From Candidatus Mcinerneyibacteriota bacterium (GTDB lineage Bacteria > Macinerneyibacteriota > Macinerneyibacteria > Macinerneyibacteriales > DSCS01): a DNA stretch of 32,476 bases. This document shows, piece by piece, positions 15,624 to 23,957 of this stretch. Location of the stretch: positions 1-32,476 of the forward strand of contig JAFGWL010000019.1 in the NCBI GenBank assembly GCA_016937175.1, read 5' to 3'. The notes beneath the pieces were generated by a model, which was given only the letters and a program-made list of their open reading frames with translations, made no database searches and was not told the origin of the DNA. Made by a program: the position numbers and the translations under genes. The first letter of the stretch is position 1, and each line of letters opens with the position of its first letter.

Positions 15624-16130
15624 ATGGGACAAAAAACGATTATTGAGATGGTGACCAGCTTGGGAGATATAAAAGCTGAGCTTTTTCATGACAAGGCACC
15701 GGAGACAGTAGATAATTTCCTCTCTTATGTCCGGGAAGGGTTTTACGAGGGGACTCTCTTTCATCGGATCATCCCGGGATTTGTGATCCAGGGCGGAGGG
15801 CTCGAACCTTCGGGAGAAGCCAAGGCGACCCGTCCCCCGGTGAAGAACGAAGCCGGTAACGGAATGAAAAACGAGCGGGGGACTCTGTCCATGGCGCGGA
15901 CATCGGTGATCGACAGCGCCACATCGCAGTTCTTTATCAATCTTGCCGATAATGCCTTTCTGGATCATAAAGACGAGACAGGAGCCGGATTCGGTTATTG
16001 CGTTTTCGGCCGCGTGATCGCCGGAATGGATGTAGTAGACCGTATTGCTGAGGCCCCCACAGGCACACGGGGCCCCCATCGGGATTTCCCTCTGGAAGAT
16101 ATATTGATCAAAGAGGTCAAGATCTGCTGA
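15624..16130 (+). CDS. Cyclophilin-type peptidyl-prolyl cis-trans isomerase
   Basis: The 168-residue protein is a complete single-domain cyclophilin. The core motifs are APETVDNFLSYV, the catalytic FHRIIPGFVIQGG (Arg in FHR), GTLSMART, SQFFINL and FGRVIAGMDVVDRI. It has no signal peptide and resembles the short bacterial PpiB type, so it should help fold proteins in the cytosol. An AAGGAG ribosome site precedes the ATG. Its TGA shares one base with the next ATG (TGATG), which couples it to the EamA transporter gene. Confidence 0.95.
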   Translation: MGQKTIIEMVTSLGDIKAELFHDKAPETVDNFLSYVREGFYEGTLFHRIIPGFVIQGGGLEPSGEAKATRPPVKNEAGNGMKNERGTLSMARTSVIDSATSQFFINLADNAFLDHKDETGAGFGYCVFGRVIAGMDVVDRIAEAPTGTRGPHRDFPLEDILIKEVKIC

Positions 16131-17062
16131 TGACAAAGGAGATCCACCCCCATCGCCTGGGGCTCATCTACGCTTTCGCTGCCCTATTCCTGTGGGGGAT
16201 ACATGGGCCGGCGGGACGTTATCTGGCTCTTCAGGGGGTGAATATGTATGTGGTCACGGCTCTGCGCTTCTGGCTGGGGGCTTTTGTCTTTTTCCTCTAC
16301 ACACTCCGCCATGGCCATCTCAGGAAAGTCAGGTTCAAAGAGCGGATAAAGCTTGTACTTCTGATAGCTTTTGTGGGGGTCGCCCTCAATTCTCTTTTCT
16401 ATCACCTGACTCTGATCTATCTGCCCGGGACCCTGGTGATGATCCTGGAGAACCTTTCTCCGGTCTTTGTCCTGGCTTTCTCATTTCTTCTGGAGCGCAT
16501 CAGGCCCCGGTTTGTAGAGCTTCTTTCGCTGGCGCTTTCTTTCGGCGGGGTGCTTCTTATCGTCCTGGGCAAGGAGCATTTTGAAGACCTCCACAGCCTT
16601 TTCTATTTCGGGATCTTTTTGGGTATCATCACAGGCCTTACCTTCGGAGTCTATGTCTACTTTTCTGCTGTCTTGGTCCGGCCTCTCCGGGGGAGGCCTG
16701 AGGATATCGTCGCTTTTCTCATGAAGATCTTCACCATAACAGCCCTGATCATGTCGCCTCTTCTGCTTATCCCCGGCCGATGGCCCCAGAGTTTCTGGGA
16801 GTGGTTCTGGCTTATTGAGATGGGGATCTTCCAGTCCGGAGCGGCCTATATCCTCTGGAACTATGCCCTTTCTCTTTTACCGACGAATGAAACATCCATT
16901 TTATTTTTGATGACGATCCTCTTTACAACAGTGAACGAGATGCTTTTTTTGGGGTTGAAACTCAACCGTTTTTTAGTGACCGGAGGGATTTTGATCATGG
17001 CCGGAGGATATTTTTTAACCCGGCGCAGGAAAAAGCGTGTGGTGACTGAGGCAATGATATGA
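16130..17062 (+). CDS. EamA/DMT family transporter
   Basis: The 310-residue protein has about ten hydrophobic segments and two EamA repeats. The first contains ALFLWGIHGPAGRYLALQGV and NLSPVFVLAFSFLLERIRP; the second contains GAAYILWNYALSLLPTNETS and a terminal LIMAGGYFLTRRRKKR. This is the usual drug/metabolite transporter layout of inner-membrane exporters for amino acids or metabolites. The substrate cannot be predicted. It starts within the stop of the cyclophilin gene and ends in an ATGA overlap with the next gene, so it lies inside a coupled run. Confidence 0.92.
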   Translation: MTKEIHPHRLGLIYAFAALFLWGIHGPAGRYLALQGVNMYVVTALRFWLGAFVFFLYTLRHGHLRKVRFKERIKLVLLIAFVGVALNSLFYHLTLIYLPGTLVMILENLSPVFVLAFSFLLERIRPRFVELLSLALSFGGVLLIVLGKEHFEDLHSLFYFGIFLGIITGLTFGVYVYFSAVLVRPLRGRPEDIVAFLMKIFTITALIMSPLLLIPGRWPQSFWEWFWLIEMGIFQSGAAYILWNYALSLLPTNETSILFLMTILFTTVNEMLFLGLKLNRFLVTGGILIMAGGYFLTRRRKKRVVTEAMI

Positions 17063-17700
17063 AGGCTCTTCTGTACGCTGCCGGTGCTTTGGTCTTGATT
17101 CTTGTCTTAACTGTGATTTTCAGGCCTCCTCCTCCTTTTGCCGCTGATTATTATAATGAGGACCTTGACCCGGCCCGGGCTCCTGTACAGGAAGAAACGG
17201 ATGAAGAGGTATTTCCCATCCGTGTTTCCCACGGGACGATGATGCTTACCCCACTGGCTTCTTATGATATAACAGCTGTGGTCCTTTCTAAAAAGAGATA
17301 TTATTTCGGGTGGAGTGCCGAGGTCGCTCCCTATGATTTCGCCCTGGGCTGGAAGGGAATGGCCAAAGAGAATACACGGAAGACTGTTCATATCCGCCAG
17401 CGAAGCCGGTGGTATTATTTTCAGGTCAAGGGAGAAAGCCCCTATACACTGGGATATATCAGCCGTAATTCTGCCAACACCCATGTGATTCCCGCCACAG
17501 AGAATCTCAGGTGGGCGTTGCGGAGAGTAAAAAAAGACGATTATATCAGGCTCAGCGGTTTTCTTGTCAAGGCCCGGGGGTTTATCCGGGGCCGGGAAGT
17601 CTTCTGGAATTCCAGCATCAGCCGGACGGATACAGGTGACGGAGCCTGCGAGGTGCTGTATGCTTTCCGGCTCTATCATGAAGGAAAGATTTATGAATAG
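17059..17700 (+). CDS. Membrane-anchored conserved hypothetical protein
   Basis: A 213-residue protein with one N-terminal hydrophobic helix (about 3-21), followed by a Pro-rich stretch and a globular domain likely outside the cytoplasm. Conserved-looking segments are LTPLASYDITAVVLSKKRYYFG, NSANTHVIPATENLRWALRRVKKDDYIRLSGFLV in the region 17467-17568, and SISRTDTGDGACEVLYAF. I recognise this pattern as a widespread uncharacterised family but know no assigned function. The ATG overlaps the EamA stop (ATGA). The next gene, a flavocytochrome, starts 53 bases later without a visible promoter. Confidence 0.75.
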   Translation: MKALLYAAGALVLILVLTVIFRPPPPFAADYYNEDLDPARAPVQEETDEEVFPIRVSHGTMMLTPLASYDITAVVLSKKRYYFGWSAEVAPYDFALGWKGMAKENTRKTVHIRQRSRWYYFQVKGESPYTLGYISRNSANTHVIPATENLRWALRRVKKDDYIRLSGFLVKARGFIRGREVFWNSSISRTDTGDGACEVLYAFRLYHEGKIYE

Positions 17701-17753
17701 GGAAGCCGGGCGAAGATAAGGGCGACATGACGACAGAGAAATAAAGGGGAATT

Positions 17754-19019
17754 ATGAAGAGAATGCTGCTATTTATCGGGTGGAGCCTTTGCGCTGCTGT
17801 CCCTCTCTATCTCTGGAGCGCAACTATGGCGGCCCAGGGAGGAGAGATCGCTCTTCTTGATGTGGCCGGGCTTCTCGGCCACCTGGCCTATGCCTTCCTT
17901 TTCCTTCAGGCCTGTGTCATTCTGGCTTTCCCTTGGACCGAGCCCCTTTTGGGGACACAGTCCAGCTATGAGATCCATGAAAAATTCGGGCTCATGGCTC
18001 TGACGGCGCTCTTGTCTCACGGTTTTCTTTTCGTGGCTGTCTACGGAGGACTCCCCCGGGGGTTCTTTCTCTGGCCGGCTCATGCCGCTTTCTTTCTTCT
18101 TTGTCTCAATCTTCTTCTGAGTTACGGCGCCAAGGCAGGAGTGATCGGGTATCATCTCTGGGCAGAAACACACAAAAGCGCCGCTCTGATCTTCCCTCTC
18201 TTTTTTCTCCACGGGGCCCTCATCTTCCGCGGCTCCTATTCGACCCCCATAGCCGTCTACTATGGCGTGCTTTTTCTCCTTTTTATGATCCTTGCCATCT
18301 GCCGTCTGAAAAGAGGAGAGCGGCTGAAGAGGCATGCTCACAAAATCCTTGACATCATCAAAGAGAACCATGAAGTCTGGACTGTCGTGTGCGAAAAGAA
18401 GAGGTTCAAGTATGTCCCCGGCCAGTATGCTTTTATCCGAACGATCCACAATGGAAGGATTTCCGCTCCCCATCCCTTTTCCATGACTTCCCAGCCCCGT
18501 GAAAAAAATGTGGCATTTACCGTCAAGTGGGTCGGTGATTTCAGTTCGACTATCCATCATCTGAAGCCGGGGGACTCTCTGGTCATCGACGGCCCTTACG
18601 GACAGTTCAGTTTTCTGAAGTATGACTCTCCGGAAATGGTCTTTATAGCCGGGGGGATCGGAATCACGCCGCTCTTTTCCATGCTCAGGTATGCCCATGC
18701 GGTGAAAAGCCGCCATCCTATCCTTCTGCTCTGGGGGAACAAAAGAAAAGACGATATCATCTTCCGCCAGGAGTTAAAACAGATGACTCTGGATATGGAG
18801 CGTTTTAAGGTGGTCCATATCCTCTCCAGGGAAAAGTCCAAACGGGGAGAGAGGGGGCATGTGGATGAAGAAAGGATCAAAAAATATGTGGAGCAGCCCT
18901 ACCGGGCCCACTACTTCATCTGCGGCCCGGCGGGATTACAAAAGAATACCGTCCGGATTTTAAAAGAGATGGGAGTCGAGGAGAAAAGGATCCATGTGGA
19001 AAAATTCTCTGTTGTATAG
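17754..19019 (+). CDS. Ferric reductase-like / NADPH-oxidase-like flavocytochrome
   Basis: A 421-residue protein with an N-terminal membrane domain of about six helices and a C-terminal FNR-type flavoprotein domain. Candidate haem ligands are His75/His89 and His140/His153, in two helices 14 and 13 residues apart, as in the ferric reductase/NOX family. The FAD-binding motif HPFSMTS starts at about residue 240, the NAD(P)-binding GGIGITPLFSM is near residue 300, and the C terminus has YFICGPAGLQ and VEKFSV. No [2Fe-2S] domain is present. It should move electrons from cytosolic NAD(P)H across the inner membrane to an acceptor such as ferric iron, oxygen or a redox partner; which one is not shown. 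A GGGG ribosome site precedes the ATG. Confidence 0.85.
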   Translation: MKRMLLFIGWSLCAAVPLYLWSATMAAQGGEIALLDVAGLLGHLAYAFLFLQACVILAFPWTEPLLGTQSSYEIHEKFGLMALTALLSHGFLFVAVYGGLPRGFFLWPAHAAFFLLCLNLLLSYGAKAGVIGYHLWAETHKSAALIFPLFFLHGALIFRGSYSTPIAVYYGVLFLLFMILAICRLKRGERLKRHAHKILDIIKENHEVWTVVCEKKRFKYVPGQYAFIRTIHNGRISAPHPFSMTSQPREKNVAFTVKWVGDFSSTIHHLKPGDSLVIDGPYGQFSFLKYDSPEMVFIAGGIGITPLFSMLRYAHAVKSRHPILLLWGNKRKDDIIFRQELKQMTLDMERFKVVHILSREKSKRGERGHVDEERIKKYVEQPYRAHYFICGPAGLQKNTVRILKEMGVEEKRIHVEKFSVV

Positions 19020-19027
19020 ATTCCAGG

Positions 19028-19056
19028 TTGAAGAGACTACAGCTTTTTGATATGCT
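19028..19056 (+). promoter_or_regulatory. Predicted extended -10 promoter of the TPR-GGDEF gene
   Basis: TTGAAG (19028-19033) is followed after 17 bases by TATGCT (19051-19056). A TGA immediately precedes the hexamer, giving the extended TGnTATGCT form. Transcription would begin near 19063, upstream of the chosen GTG start at 19095 but downstream of the alternative TTG at 19047. Confidence 0.5.
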
Positions 19057-19094
19057 TAAGAGACTCTGTAACGAGAAACGGAAGAGAGAACGGC

Positions 19095-20723
19095 GTGAAA
19101 AAAAAGATTTTTGAACGACAGATGGAAGAAGCCAAATCCCTTCTGGGAAGTGATCCCGGAAGAGCAGCTTTGCTTCTGGAGGAATTGCTCAGGACTCCCC
19201 GTATCTCCAAAAGAGAGAGAGCTCAGCTGCTTATCGAGCTTGCCCGTTCCTATCGGCATACATCGCAGTTTCGCCGGTCCCTGGAATCCTTTCAGGAAGC
19301 CCTTGAACTGGCAGAGAAGAAGGGATTTACCGACATTATCACCGACGCCTTGAACGGGCTGGGTATCGTCTATCGTCATCTGGAAGATTATGAAAACGCC
19401 CTTCGGGAATATTTCCGTCTCCTCCCCATTTATGAAAAAATGGATGATTATAAAAAGATCGCCGTGACCTACAATAATATAGGAGTGGTCTACCGTCACC
19501 TTGAGGAGAGAGAAAAGACCCTGGAGTTTTACTTTAAAGCCCTGGATCTCTATGAGCTGGCCAGAGAAGAGCGGGGATATAATGATACACTATGCAATAT
19601 CGGCCTGATCTTTTGCGACCTGGGAGAGTATGATTCAGCGGGGGAATATGTGCAGCGATCCCTTAGATTAAGAACTCAGGCCGGGGATGAAAAGGGCATC
19701 GGGATCTCCGAGCATAACCTGGGGCTTATCGAACTGAAAAAGAGAAATTTCAAAGAATCCCGAAAGCATTACAGACGCTCCCTCCATATTTTTCACAAAA
19801 GAAACGATTCTTATGCTGTTGCAAAAAACCTGGAAGCTTTAGCAGAATGCTTTCAGGAAGAGGGGCGGAACAACAGGGCCCTGCACTTGTATCAAAGAGC
19901 CTTGTCCATTGCTGAGTCTCTGAATCTTCCCGAAATGCATCGGGATATCCAGGAGAAGGTCGCGTCCCTCTATGAGAAAAGCGGAGATGCTGTCCTCGCA
20001 TTGGCTCACTACAAGATCTTCCATGAAGAAAATGAAAAATTGGTGGCCCGGAACAAAGAAGACACCTTGGAAAAGATCATGATGCAGCATGAGATCGAAC
20101 GGAAAAAACAGGAAGCGGAGATCTACAGGCTGAGAAATGTTGAATTGAATAAGGCTAAGACCATGCTTCAGAAGAAGAAGAGGGAGCTGGAGGTGGCTTA
20201 TGCCAGGCTTCAGGAACTGGCCAACCACGATACCCTCACCGGCCTGGCCAACCGGCGCTATTTCATGGAGCATGTGGAGAGTGAATTGATCCGTTTTGAG
20301 CGTAACCATAAGAATTTTGTCATCATCGTGGGAGACCTTGACGGATTCAAGCGCTTTAATGACCAGTATGGGCATGATTGCGGTGATTATCTCCTGCTTC
20401 AGGTAGCCCGGACAATTCAGAAGGCTTTGAGAAAGCAGGATGTGGCGGCCCGATGGGGAGGCGAAGAGTTTATCCTGCTCCTTCCAGAGACGGACTTGAA
20501 GGGGGGAGAGGTGACGGCGGAGAAGATCCGGCATAATCTGGAACAGAAGGTTTTTGATTATAAAGGAAAAGACCTCAAGGTGACCATCACTTTCGGAGTC
20601 AGTGTCTACGACGGAACGATTCCTGTGACACAGGCCATCATCGAAGCGGATCAGGCTCTCTATCTCGGCAAAAGGATGGGAAAAAACAGGGTCCAGGCCG
20701 GGAAAGAGCCTGTAACCGGGTGA
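19095..20723 (+). CDS. TPR-repeat diguanylate cyclase (GGDEF)
   Basis: A 542-residue cytosolic protein. Residues about 5-310 form at least seven TPR units (recurring pattern of A...Y..LG..Y..L..Y..AL..Y), a coiled coil follows (about 320-372), and a GGDEF domain completes the chain. The GGDEF start LANHDTLTGLANRR and the active site GGEEF at 455-459 are intact. The I-site RxxD is at Arg446-Asp449, five residues upstream, so product inhibition by c-di-GMP is expected. It should make c-di-GMP from two GTP; the TPR array probably senses a protein partner. The GTG at 19095 was chosen over TTG 19047 because a promoter overlaps the latter and the sequence from 19095 is a normal start. There is no signal or membrane segment. 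Confidence 0.93.
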   Translation: MKKKIFERQMEEAKSLLGSDPGRAALLLEELLRTPRISKRERAQLLIELARSYRHTSQFRRSLESFQEALELAEKKGFTDIITDALNGLGIVYRHLEDYENALREYFRLLPIYEKMDDYKKIAVTYNNIGVVYRHLEEREKTLEFYFKALDLYELAREERGYNDTLCNIGLIFCDLGEYDSAGEYVQRSLRLRTQAGDEKGIGISEHNLGLIELKKRNFKESRKHYRRSLHIFHKRNDSYAVAKNLEALAECFQEEGRNNRALHLYQRALSIAESLNLPEMHRDIQEKVASLYEKSGDAVLALAHYKIFHEENEKLVARNKEDTLEKIMMQHEIERKKQEAEIYRLRNVELNKAKTMLQKKKRELEVAYARLQELANHDTLTGLANRRYFMEHVESELIRFERNHKNFVIIVGDLDGFKRFNDQYGHDCGDYLLLQVARTIQKALRKQDVAARWGGEEFILLLPETDLKGGEVTAEKIRHNLEQKVFDYKGKDLKVTITFGVSVYDGTIPVTQAIIEADQALYLGKRMGKNRVQAGKEPVTG

Positions 20724-20736
20724 TCGAGGCAGATAG

Positions 20737-21660
20737 ATGGACGTGAGAGAAGAGATCCGGGGAAGCCTTTTTGCCGGAGCGGCCTTCTCCCTGTGGGGGG
20801 TGCTTCCTCTCTACTGGAAGCTTCTGAGCCGCATTTCCGCTGCTGAGATCCTCTCACACAGGATCATCTGGTCTTTTATTTTTACTACAGGATTTCTCTT
20901 TTTATATGGGAAAAAAAAGAATCTTTATACCCTTTTCCGTGATCAAGCCAAAATGAAATATATCGCCCTGGGGGCATTTTTTGTCAGCGTGAACTGGCTC
21001 GTCTATATCTGGGCTGTGAACAACAGCCGGATCGTCGAAGCAAGCCTGGGCTATTATATCAATCCCCTGATCAGCTTTCTCATCGGTGTGATGCTTCTGG
21101 GGGAAAGTACCGATAAAGTCAAGACATCGGCTATTCTTCTGGCTCTCGGCGGTGTGGCTCTTATCGCAGCAGGAAGCGGACGTCCTCCCTGGGTCTCTCT
21201 GACACTGGCTTTCAGCTTTGCGCTCTACGGTCTGATGAAAAAAAAAGCGCGGGCTGATGCCCTGCCGGCTTTAGCCCTTGAAACGGCATTGGCGTCTCCC
21301 TTCGCCCTGGCTTATATCCTTCTGACAGCAGGGCCTGCCGCTGCTGTGGGAAATGCGACGGCCTCCATCCATTTTCTGCTCTTTTTTTCCGGAATCGTCA
21401 CGGCATTTCCTCTCTTTCTTTTCGCCTTGGCGGCGAACCGGATATCACTGAGTACGATAGCTTTTCTGCAATATCTTACTCCCACGATCAATCTTGCCCT
21501 GGCGACTCTCCTTTACAAGGAGCCGTTTACAGATCTTCACATGGCCAGCTTCACCCTGATCTGGGCCGGGATCCTGCTCTTCTCCTTTTCCCGGTGGTGG
21601 GATTACCGAAAGCTGCACCCCCGTGGGCCGGCCGGAGCCGGAAGGAGAGAGAATATATGA
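20737..21660 (+). CDS. rarD: RarD-type EamA family transporter
   Basis: A 307-residue ten-segment membrane protein of the DMT superfamily with the RarD pattern: an N-terminal GAAFSLWGVLPLYWKLL, EILSHRIIWSF, VNWLVYIWAVNNSRIVEASLGYYINPL (region 20989-21069), and FLQYLTPTINLALATLLYKEPF. RarD was named for chloramphenicol sensitivity; its substrate is not settled. The GAGG ribosome site is seven bases before the ATG. Its stop overlaps the first lysO-like gene as ATGA. Confidence 0.93.
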   Translation: MDVREEIRGSLFAGAAFSLWGVLPLYWKLLSRISAAEILSHRIIWSFIFTTGFLFLYGKKKNLYTLFRDQAKMKYIALGAFFVSVNWLVYIWAVNNSRIVEASLGYYINPLISFLIGVMLLGESTDKVKTSAILLALGGVALIAAGSGRPPWVSLTLAFSFALYGLMKKKARADALPALALETALASPFALAYILLTAGPAAAVGNATASIHFLLFFSGIVTAFPLFLFALAANRISLSTIAFLQYLTPTINLALATLLYKEPFTDLHMASFTLIWAGILLFSFSRWWDYRKLHPRGPAGAGRRENI

Positions 21661-21923
21661 CGGTTATTCTCTTTCTTGTCCTGGGATTGCTCATCGGCTG
21701 GAAGCTTAAGCTTGCAGGAACCCCGCGGAAAATAATCCATCAAGCCCTGACCTTGTCCATCTGGATCCTCCTCTTTTTCATGGGGTTGGATATCGGCTCG
21801 GACAAGAATGTATTGCAGCAATGGGGTCGCATCGGCGGGAAGGCTGCTGTGATAACCTTCTTTTCGCTTTTGGGAAGCTTCGCAGCAGGCTTTATCGTGT
21901 GGAAAAAGGTGATGGACAGATGA
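21657..21923 (+). CDS. LysO-type lysine exporter, N-terminal subunit
   Basis: An 88-residue membrane protein with three hydrophobic segments that matches the N-terminal part of the lysine exporter LysO (YbjE, DUF340 family): a short helix, then LSIWILLFFMGLDIGSDK and a third helix ending in FIVWKKV. The rest of LysO is encoded by the following gene, so the exporter is split into two polypeptides. A GGAAGGAGAG ribosome site precedes the ATG, which overlaps the rarD stop. The stop overlaps the next ATG (ATGA). Two-gene LysO arrangements are known in other bacteria, so a deliberate split is more likely than a frameshift. Confidence 0.75.
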   Translation: MTVILFLVLGLLIGWKLKLAGTPRKIIHQALTLSIWILLFFMGLDIGSDKNVLQQWGRIGGKAAVITFFSLLGSFAAGFIVWKKVMDR

Positions 21924-22525
21924 ATTTGATCAGAGAGAATCTTTTCCCCCTGTTGGCATTCGGAGCCGGGATCGGGGCGGCCAGGCTGGGGTTGGCCCCT
22001 GTAGAAAGGGGAGGGATGATCGTCCTCTGCTTCCTCGTCTTCCTGGTGGGGTTGAGTGTCGGCGGGACTCCGGGCATCCTGGCTCTCATGAAAAAGATGA
22101 AAGGGCGGATTTTCCTGATTCCCCTTGGAGTCATCCTCGGGACAGCAGCAGGGAATATCGTGGCAGCACTTCTCTTTTCGGGGATCAGCTTAAGACAGGC
22201 TCTGCTGGGAGGGGCAGGATACGGGTATTACAGTCTTTCGGCGATCTTGATCACCGAACAGGGAGAGCCGGTTCTCGGAGCCATGGCCCTCGTCTCCAAT
22301 ATGATGCGTGAACTGGCCACATTAGCCGGAGCCGGGCTCATGGCGCGCTTTCTGACTCCCTTGGGGCCTATAATGGCCGGCGGAGCGACTTCCATGGATG
22401 TTACTCTCCCGGCTGTCACTCGTTTTTCAGGGGCGGATTATGCTCCTCTTTCATTTGTGAGCGGGCTTCTTCTCAGTATTGCAGTCCCCTTTATGATTGC
22501 TTTGATAAGCATGATCCTTCCCTGA
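21920..22525 (+). CDS. LysO-type lysine exporter, C-terminal subunit
   Basis: A 201-residue protein of about six membrane segments with the core LysO motifs: VFLVGLSVGG, GYGYYSLSAILITEQGEPVLGAMALVSNMMREL (region 22219-22317) and GGATSMDVTLPAVTRFSG. LysO exports L-lysine and related toxic analogues such as thialysine. The start was set at the ATG at 21920, whose A lies inside the stop of the N-terminal gene, with AAGGTG about nine bases upstream; an earlier in-frame start exists but would overlap deeply. Together the two products total 289 residues, the size of an intact LysO. Confidence 0.8.
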   Translation: MNLIRENLFPLLAFGAGIGAARLGLAPVERGGMIVLCFLVFLVGLSVGGTPGILALMKKMKGRIFLIPLGVILGTAAGNIVAALLFSGISLRQALLGGAGYGYYSLSAILITEQGEPVLGAMALVSNMMRELATLAGAGLMARFLTPLGPIMAGGATSMDVTLPAVTRFSGADYAPLSFVSGLLLSIAVPFMIALISMILP

Positions 22526-22541
22526 AGGACAAGGAGGATGT

Positions 22542-22865
22542 GTGAATCCTTTGACAGAGAGAATCATTCAAATCATTCAAACGATACCCCGGGGCCGGGT
22601 AGCTACATACGGGGGTGTCGCCGCCTGTGCGGGAAACCCCAAAGCGGCCCGGCAGGTGGCCCGTATCCTTCACACATGCAGCCGAAGCCATCATCTTCCC
22701 TGGCACAGGGTCGTGGGATCCGGGGGGCGTATCGTCCTCAAGGGCGGGGGATTTGAGGAGCAGAAGAGGCTGCTGGAAAAGGAAGGCGTGAAGGTGAGCA
22801 ATCGTGGCCTGATCGATATGGAATCCTTCGGGACAGCGGGCCCTGACGAGGGGCCGCTCATCTGA
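22542..22865 (+). CDS. Alkyltransferase-like DNA repair protein (ATL)
   Basis: A 107-residue protein homologous to the DNA-binding domain of O6-methylguanine-DNA methyltransferase. The minor-groove helix-turn-helix and finger residues are present: RGRVATYGGVAACAG and Arg37 in KAARQVARI. The active-site PCHRV is PWHRV here, with Trp54 in place of the acceptor Cys, which defines the ATL family. ATLs bind O6-alkylguanine and direct the lesion to nucleotide excision repair instead of transferring the alkyl group. The length is typical. The GTG start is supported by an AAGGAGG site four to five bases upstream. It follows the lysO pair by 16 bases. Confidence 0.92.
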   Translation: MNPLTERIIQIIQTIPRGRVATYGGVAACAGNPKAARQVARILHTCSRSHHLPWHRVVGSGGRIVLKGGGFEEQKRLLEKEGVKVSNRGLIDMESFGTAGPDEGPLI

Positions 22866-22893
22866 AGTAAGCAAAATCTGAAAGAAGGATCTC

Positions 22894-22922
22894 TTGACAA
22901 TAGGCTATTTTCCTTTCACAAT
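22894..22922 (+). promoter_or_regulatory. Predicted hldD promoter
   Basis: A consensus TTGACA (22894-22899) is followed after 17 bases by CACAAT (22917-22922). It lies in the 81-base gap after the ATL gene. Transcription would start about 20 bases upstream of the hldD ATG at 22947, which argues against the earlier in-frame ATG at 22923. Confidence 0.55.
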
Positions 22923-22946
22923 ATGGTGAAAGGTGAGGAGGACTTT

Positions 22947-23915
22947 ATGATCGTTGTCACAGGCGGAGCGGGCTTTATCGGAAGCAATATCGTACGGGGC
23001 CTGAACCGGACCGGTTATACGGATATTCTCATTGTGGATGACCTCAGCAAGGGGGAAAAGTGCCGGAATATGAATGCCCTCCGGTTTTCCGATTATGTGG
23101 ATAAAGACCTCTTTCTGGCCGATACCGATCGCTTCCTTTCCCCCAAGACAGAAGCATTGATCCATCAGGGAGCCTGTACCGACACCATGGAGCACGACGG
23201 GTTAAAGATGATGGCTCTGAACTATGAGTATACAAAAAAGCTCTTTGAAAAAGCCATGAAAAAAAAAGTCAGGTTTATCTATGCTTCTTCGGCTTCAGTC
23301 TACGGAAACGGTATCCACGGGTTCAGCGAGGATCCGCGTAATGAAAACCCCCTCAATGTCTATGCCTTTTCCAAATACCTTTTTGATACCTACTTGAGAA
23401 AGAACAGAGCCCATTGTCCTGTGCAGGCAGCCGGCTTGCGGTATTTCAATGTCTACGGACAGCAGGAAAACCATAAAGGGCGCATGGCCTCTACTGTCTA
23501 TCACTTTTATCATCAGTTGAAACAGACAGGGGAGGCCCGGCTTTTTGAGGGGAGTGATAAGTTCCTCCGTGATTTCATTTATGTGGATGATGTGGTGGAG
23601 GTCAACCTCTTTTTGCTCGATCATCCCGAAATAAGCGGGATCTACAACTGCGGGACAGGAAAGGCTGAGAGCTTTACCCTCATCGCCCGGACTTTGACAG
23701 AACTCATGGGGCAGGGAAAGCTGAAAACGGTTCCCTTCCCCGAAGAGCTCAGAGGGAAATACCAGTCCTTTACCCAGGCCGAGACGACAGCATTAAGGCA
23801 GGCCGGTTATACCCGACCCTTTACGGAATTGAAGGAGGGGGTCTCTCTCTATTACGAATACCTGGATAAACATGAAGGGTTTTTCCCCTATGAAGTAAGA
23901 GAGGAAGAGCTGTAA
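22947..23915 (+). CDS. hldD: ADP-L-glycero-D-manno-heptose 6-epimerase
   Basis: A 322-residue short-chain dehydrogenase-fold epimerase of the HldD (RfaD) type. It converts ADP-D-glycero-D-manno-heptose to the L-glycero form, the heptose donor for the LPS inner core or for other glycans. The Rossmann motif TGGAGFIGSNIV is at residues 5-16, LIHQGACTDTM and YASSASVYG follow, and the catalytic Y139xxxK143 lies in NVYAFSKYLFD. The C-terminal FIYVDDVVEVNLFLLD is also typical. ATG 22947 was chosen: it gives the standard MIVVTGG start and has GGTGAGGAGG nearby. No other heptose genes are in the window. Confidence 0.93.
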   Translation: MIVVTGGAGFIGSNIVRGLNRTGYTDILIVDDLSKGEKCRNMNALRFSDYVDKDLFLADTDRFLSPKTEALIHQGACTDTMEHDGLKMMALNYEYTKKLFEKAMKKKVRFIYASSASVYGNGIHGFSEDPRNENPLNVYAFSKYLFDTYLRKNRAHCPVQAAGLRYFNVYGQQENHKGRMASTVYHFYHQLKQTGEARLFEGSDKFLRDFIYVDDVVEVNLFLLDHPEISGIYNCGTGKAESFTLIARTLTELMGQGKLKTVPFPEELRGKYQSFTQAETTALRQAGYTRPFTELKEGVSLYYEYLDKHEGFFPYEVREEEL

Positions 23916-23957
23916 ACGAGGAAAAGAGAAGACAGGCACAACGAAAGGAAGGCTTCT

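Noticed and set aside
17769-18716. 315-codon - strand open frame opposite the flavocytochrome
   Set aside because: The + strand frame has haem, FAD and NAD motifs; the reverse frame has none and lies between co-directional genes.
21657-22525. Frameshifted lysO pseudogene
   Set aside because: Both parts have starts, ribosome sites and a clean ATGA overlap, and the two-gene form is known elsewhere; a functional split is more likely, though an indel error is not excluded.
22835-22858. Hairpin at the end of the ATL gene
   Set aside because: Eight pairs with an internal G-G mismatch and no T-run; it lies in coding sequence and is likely fortuitous.
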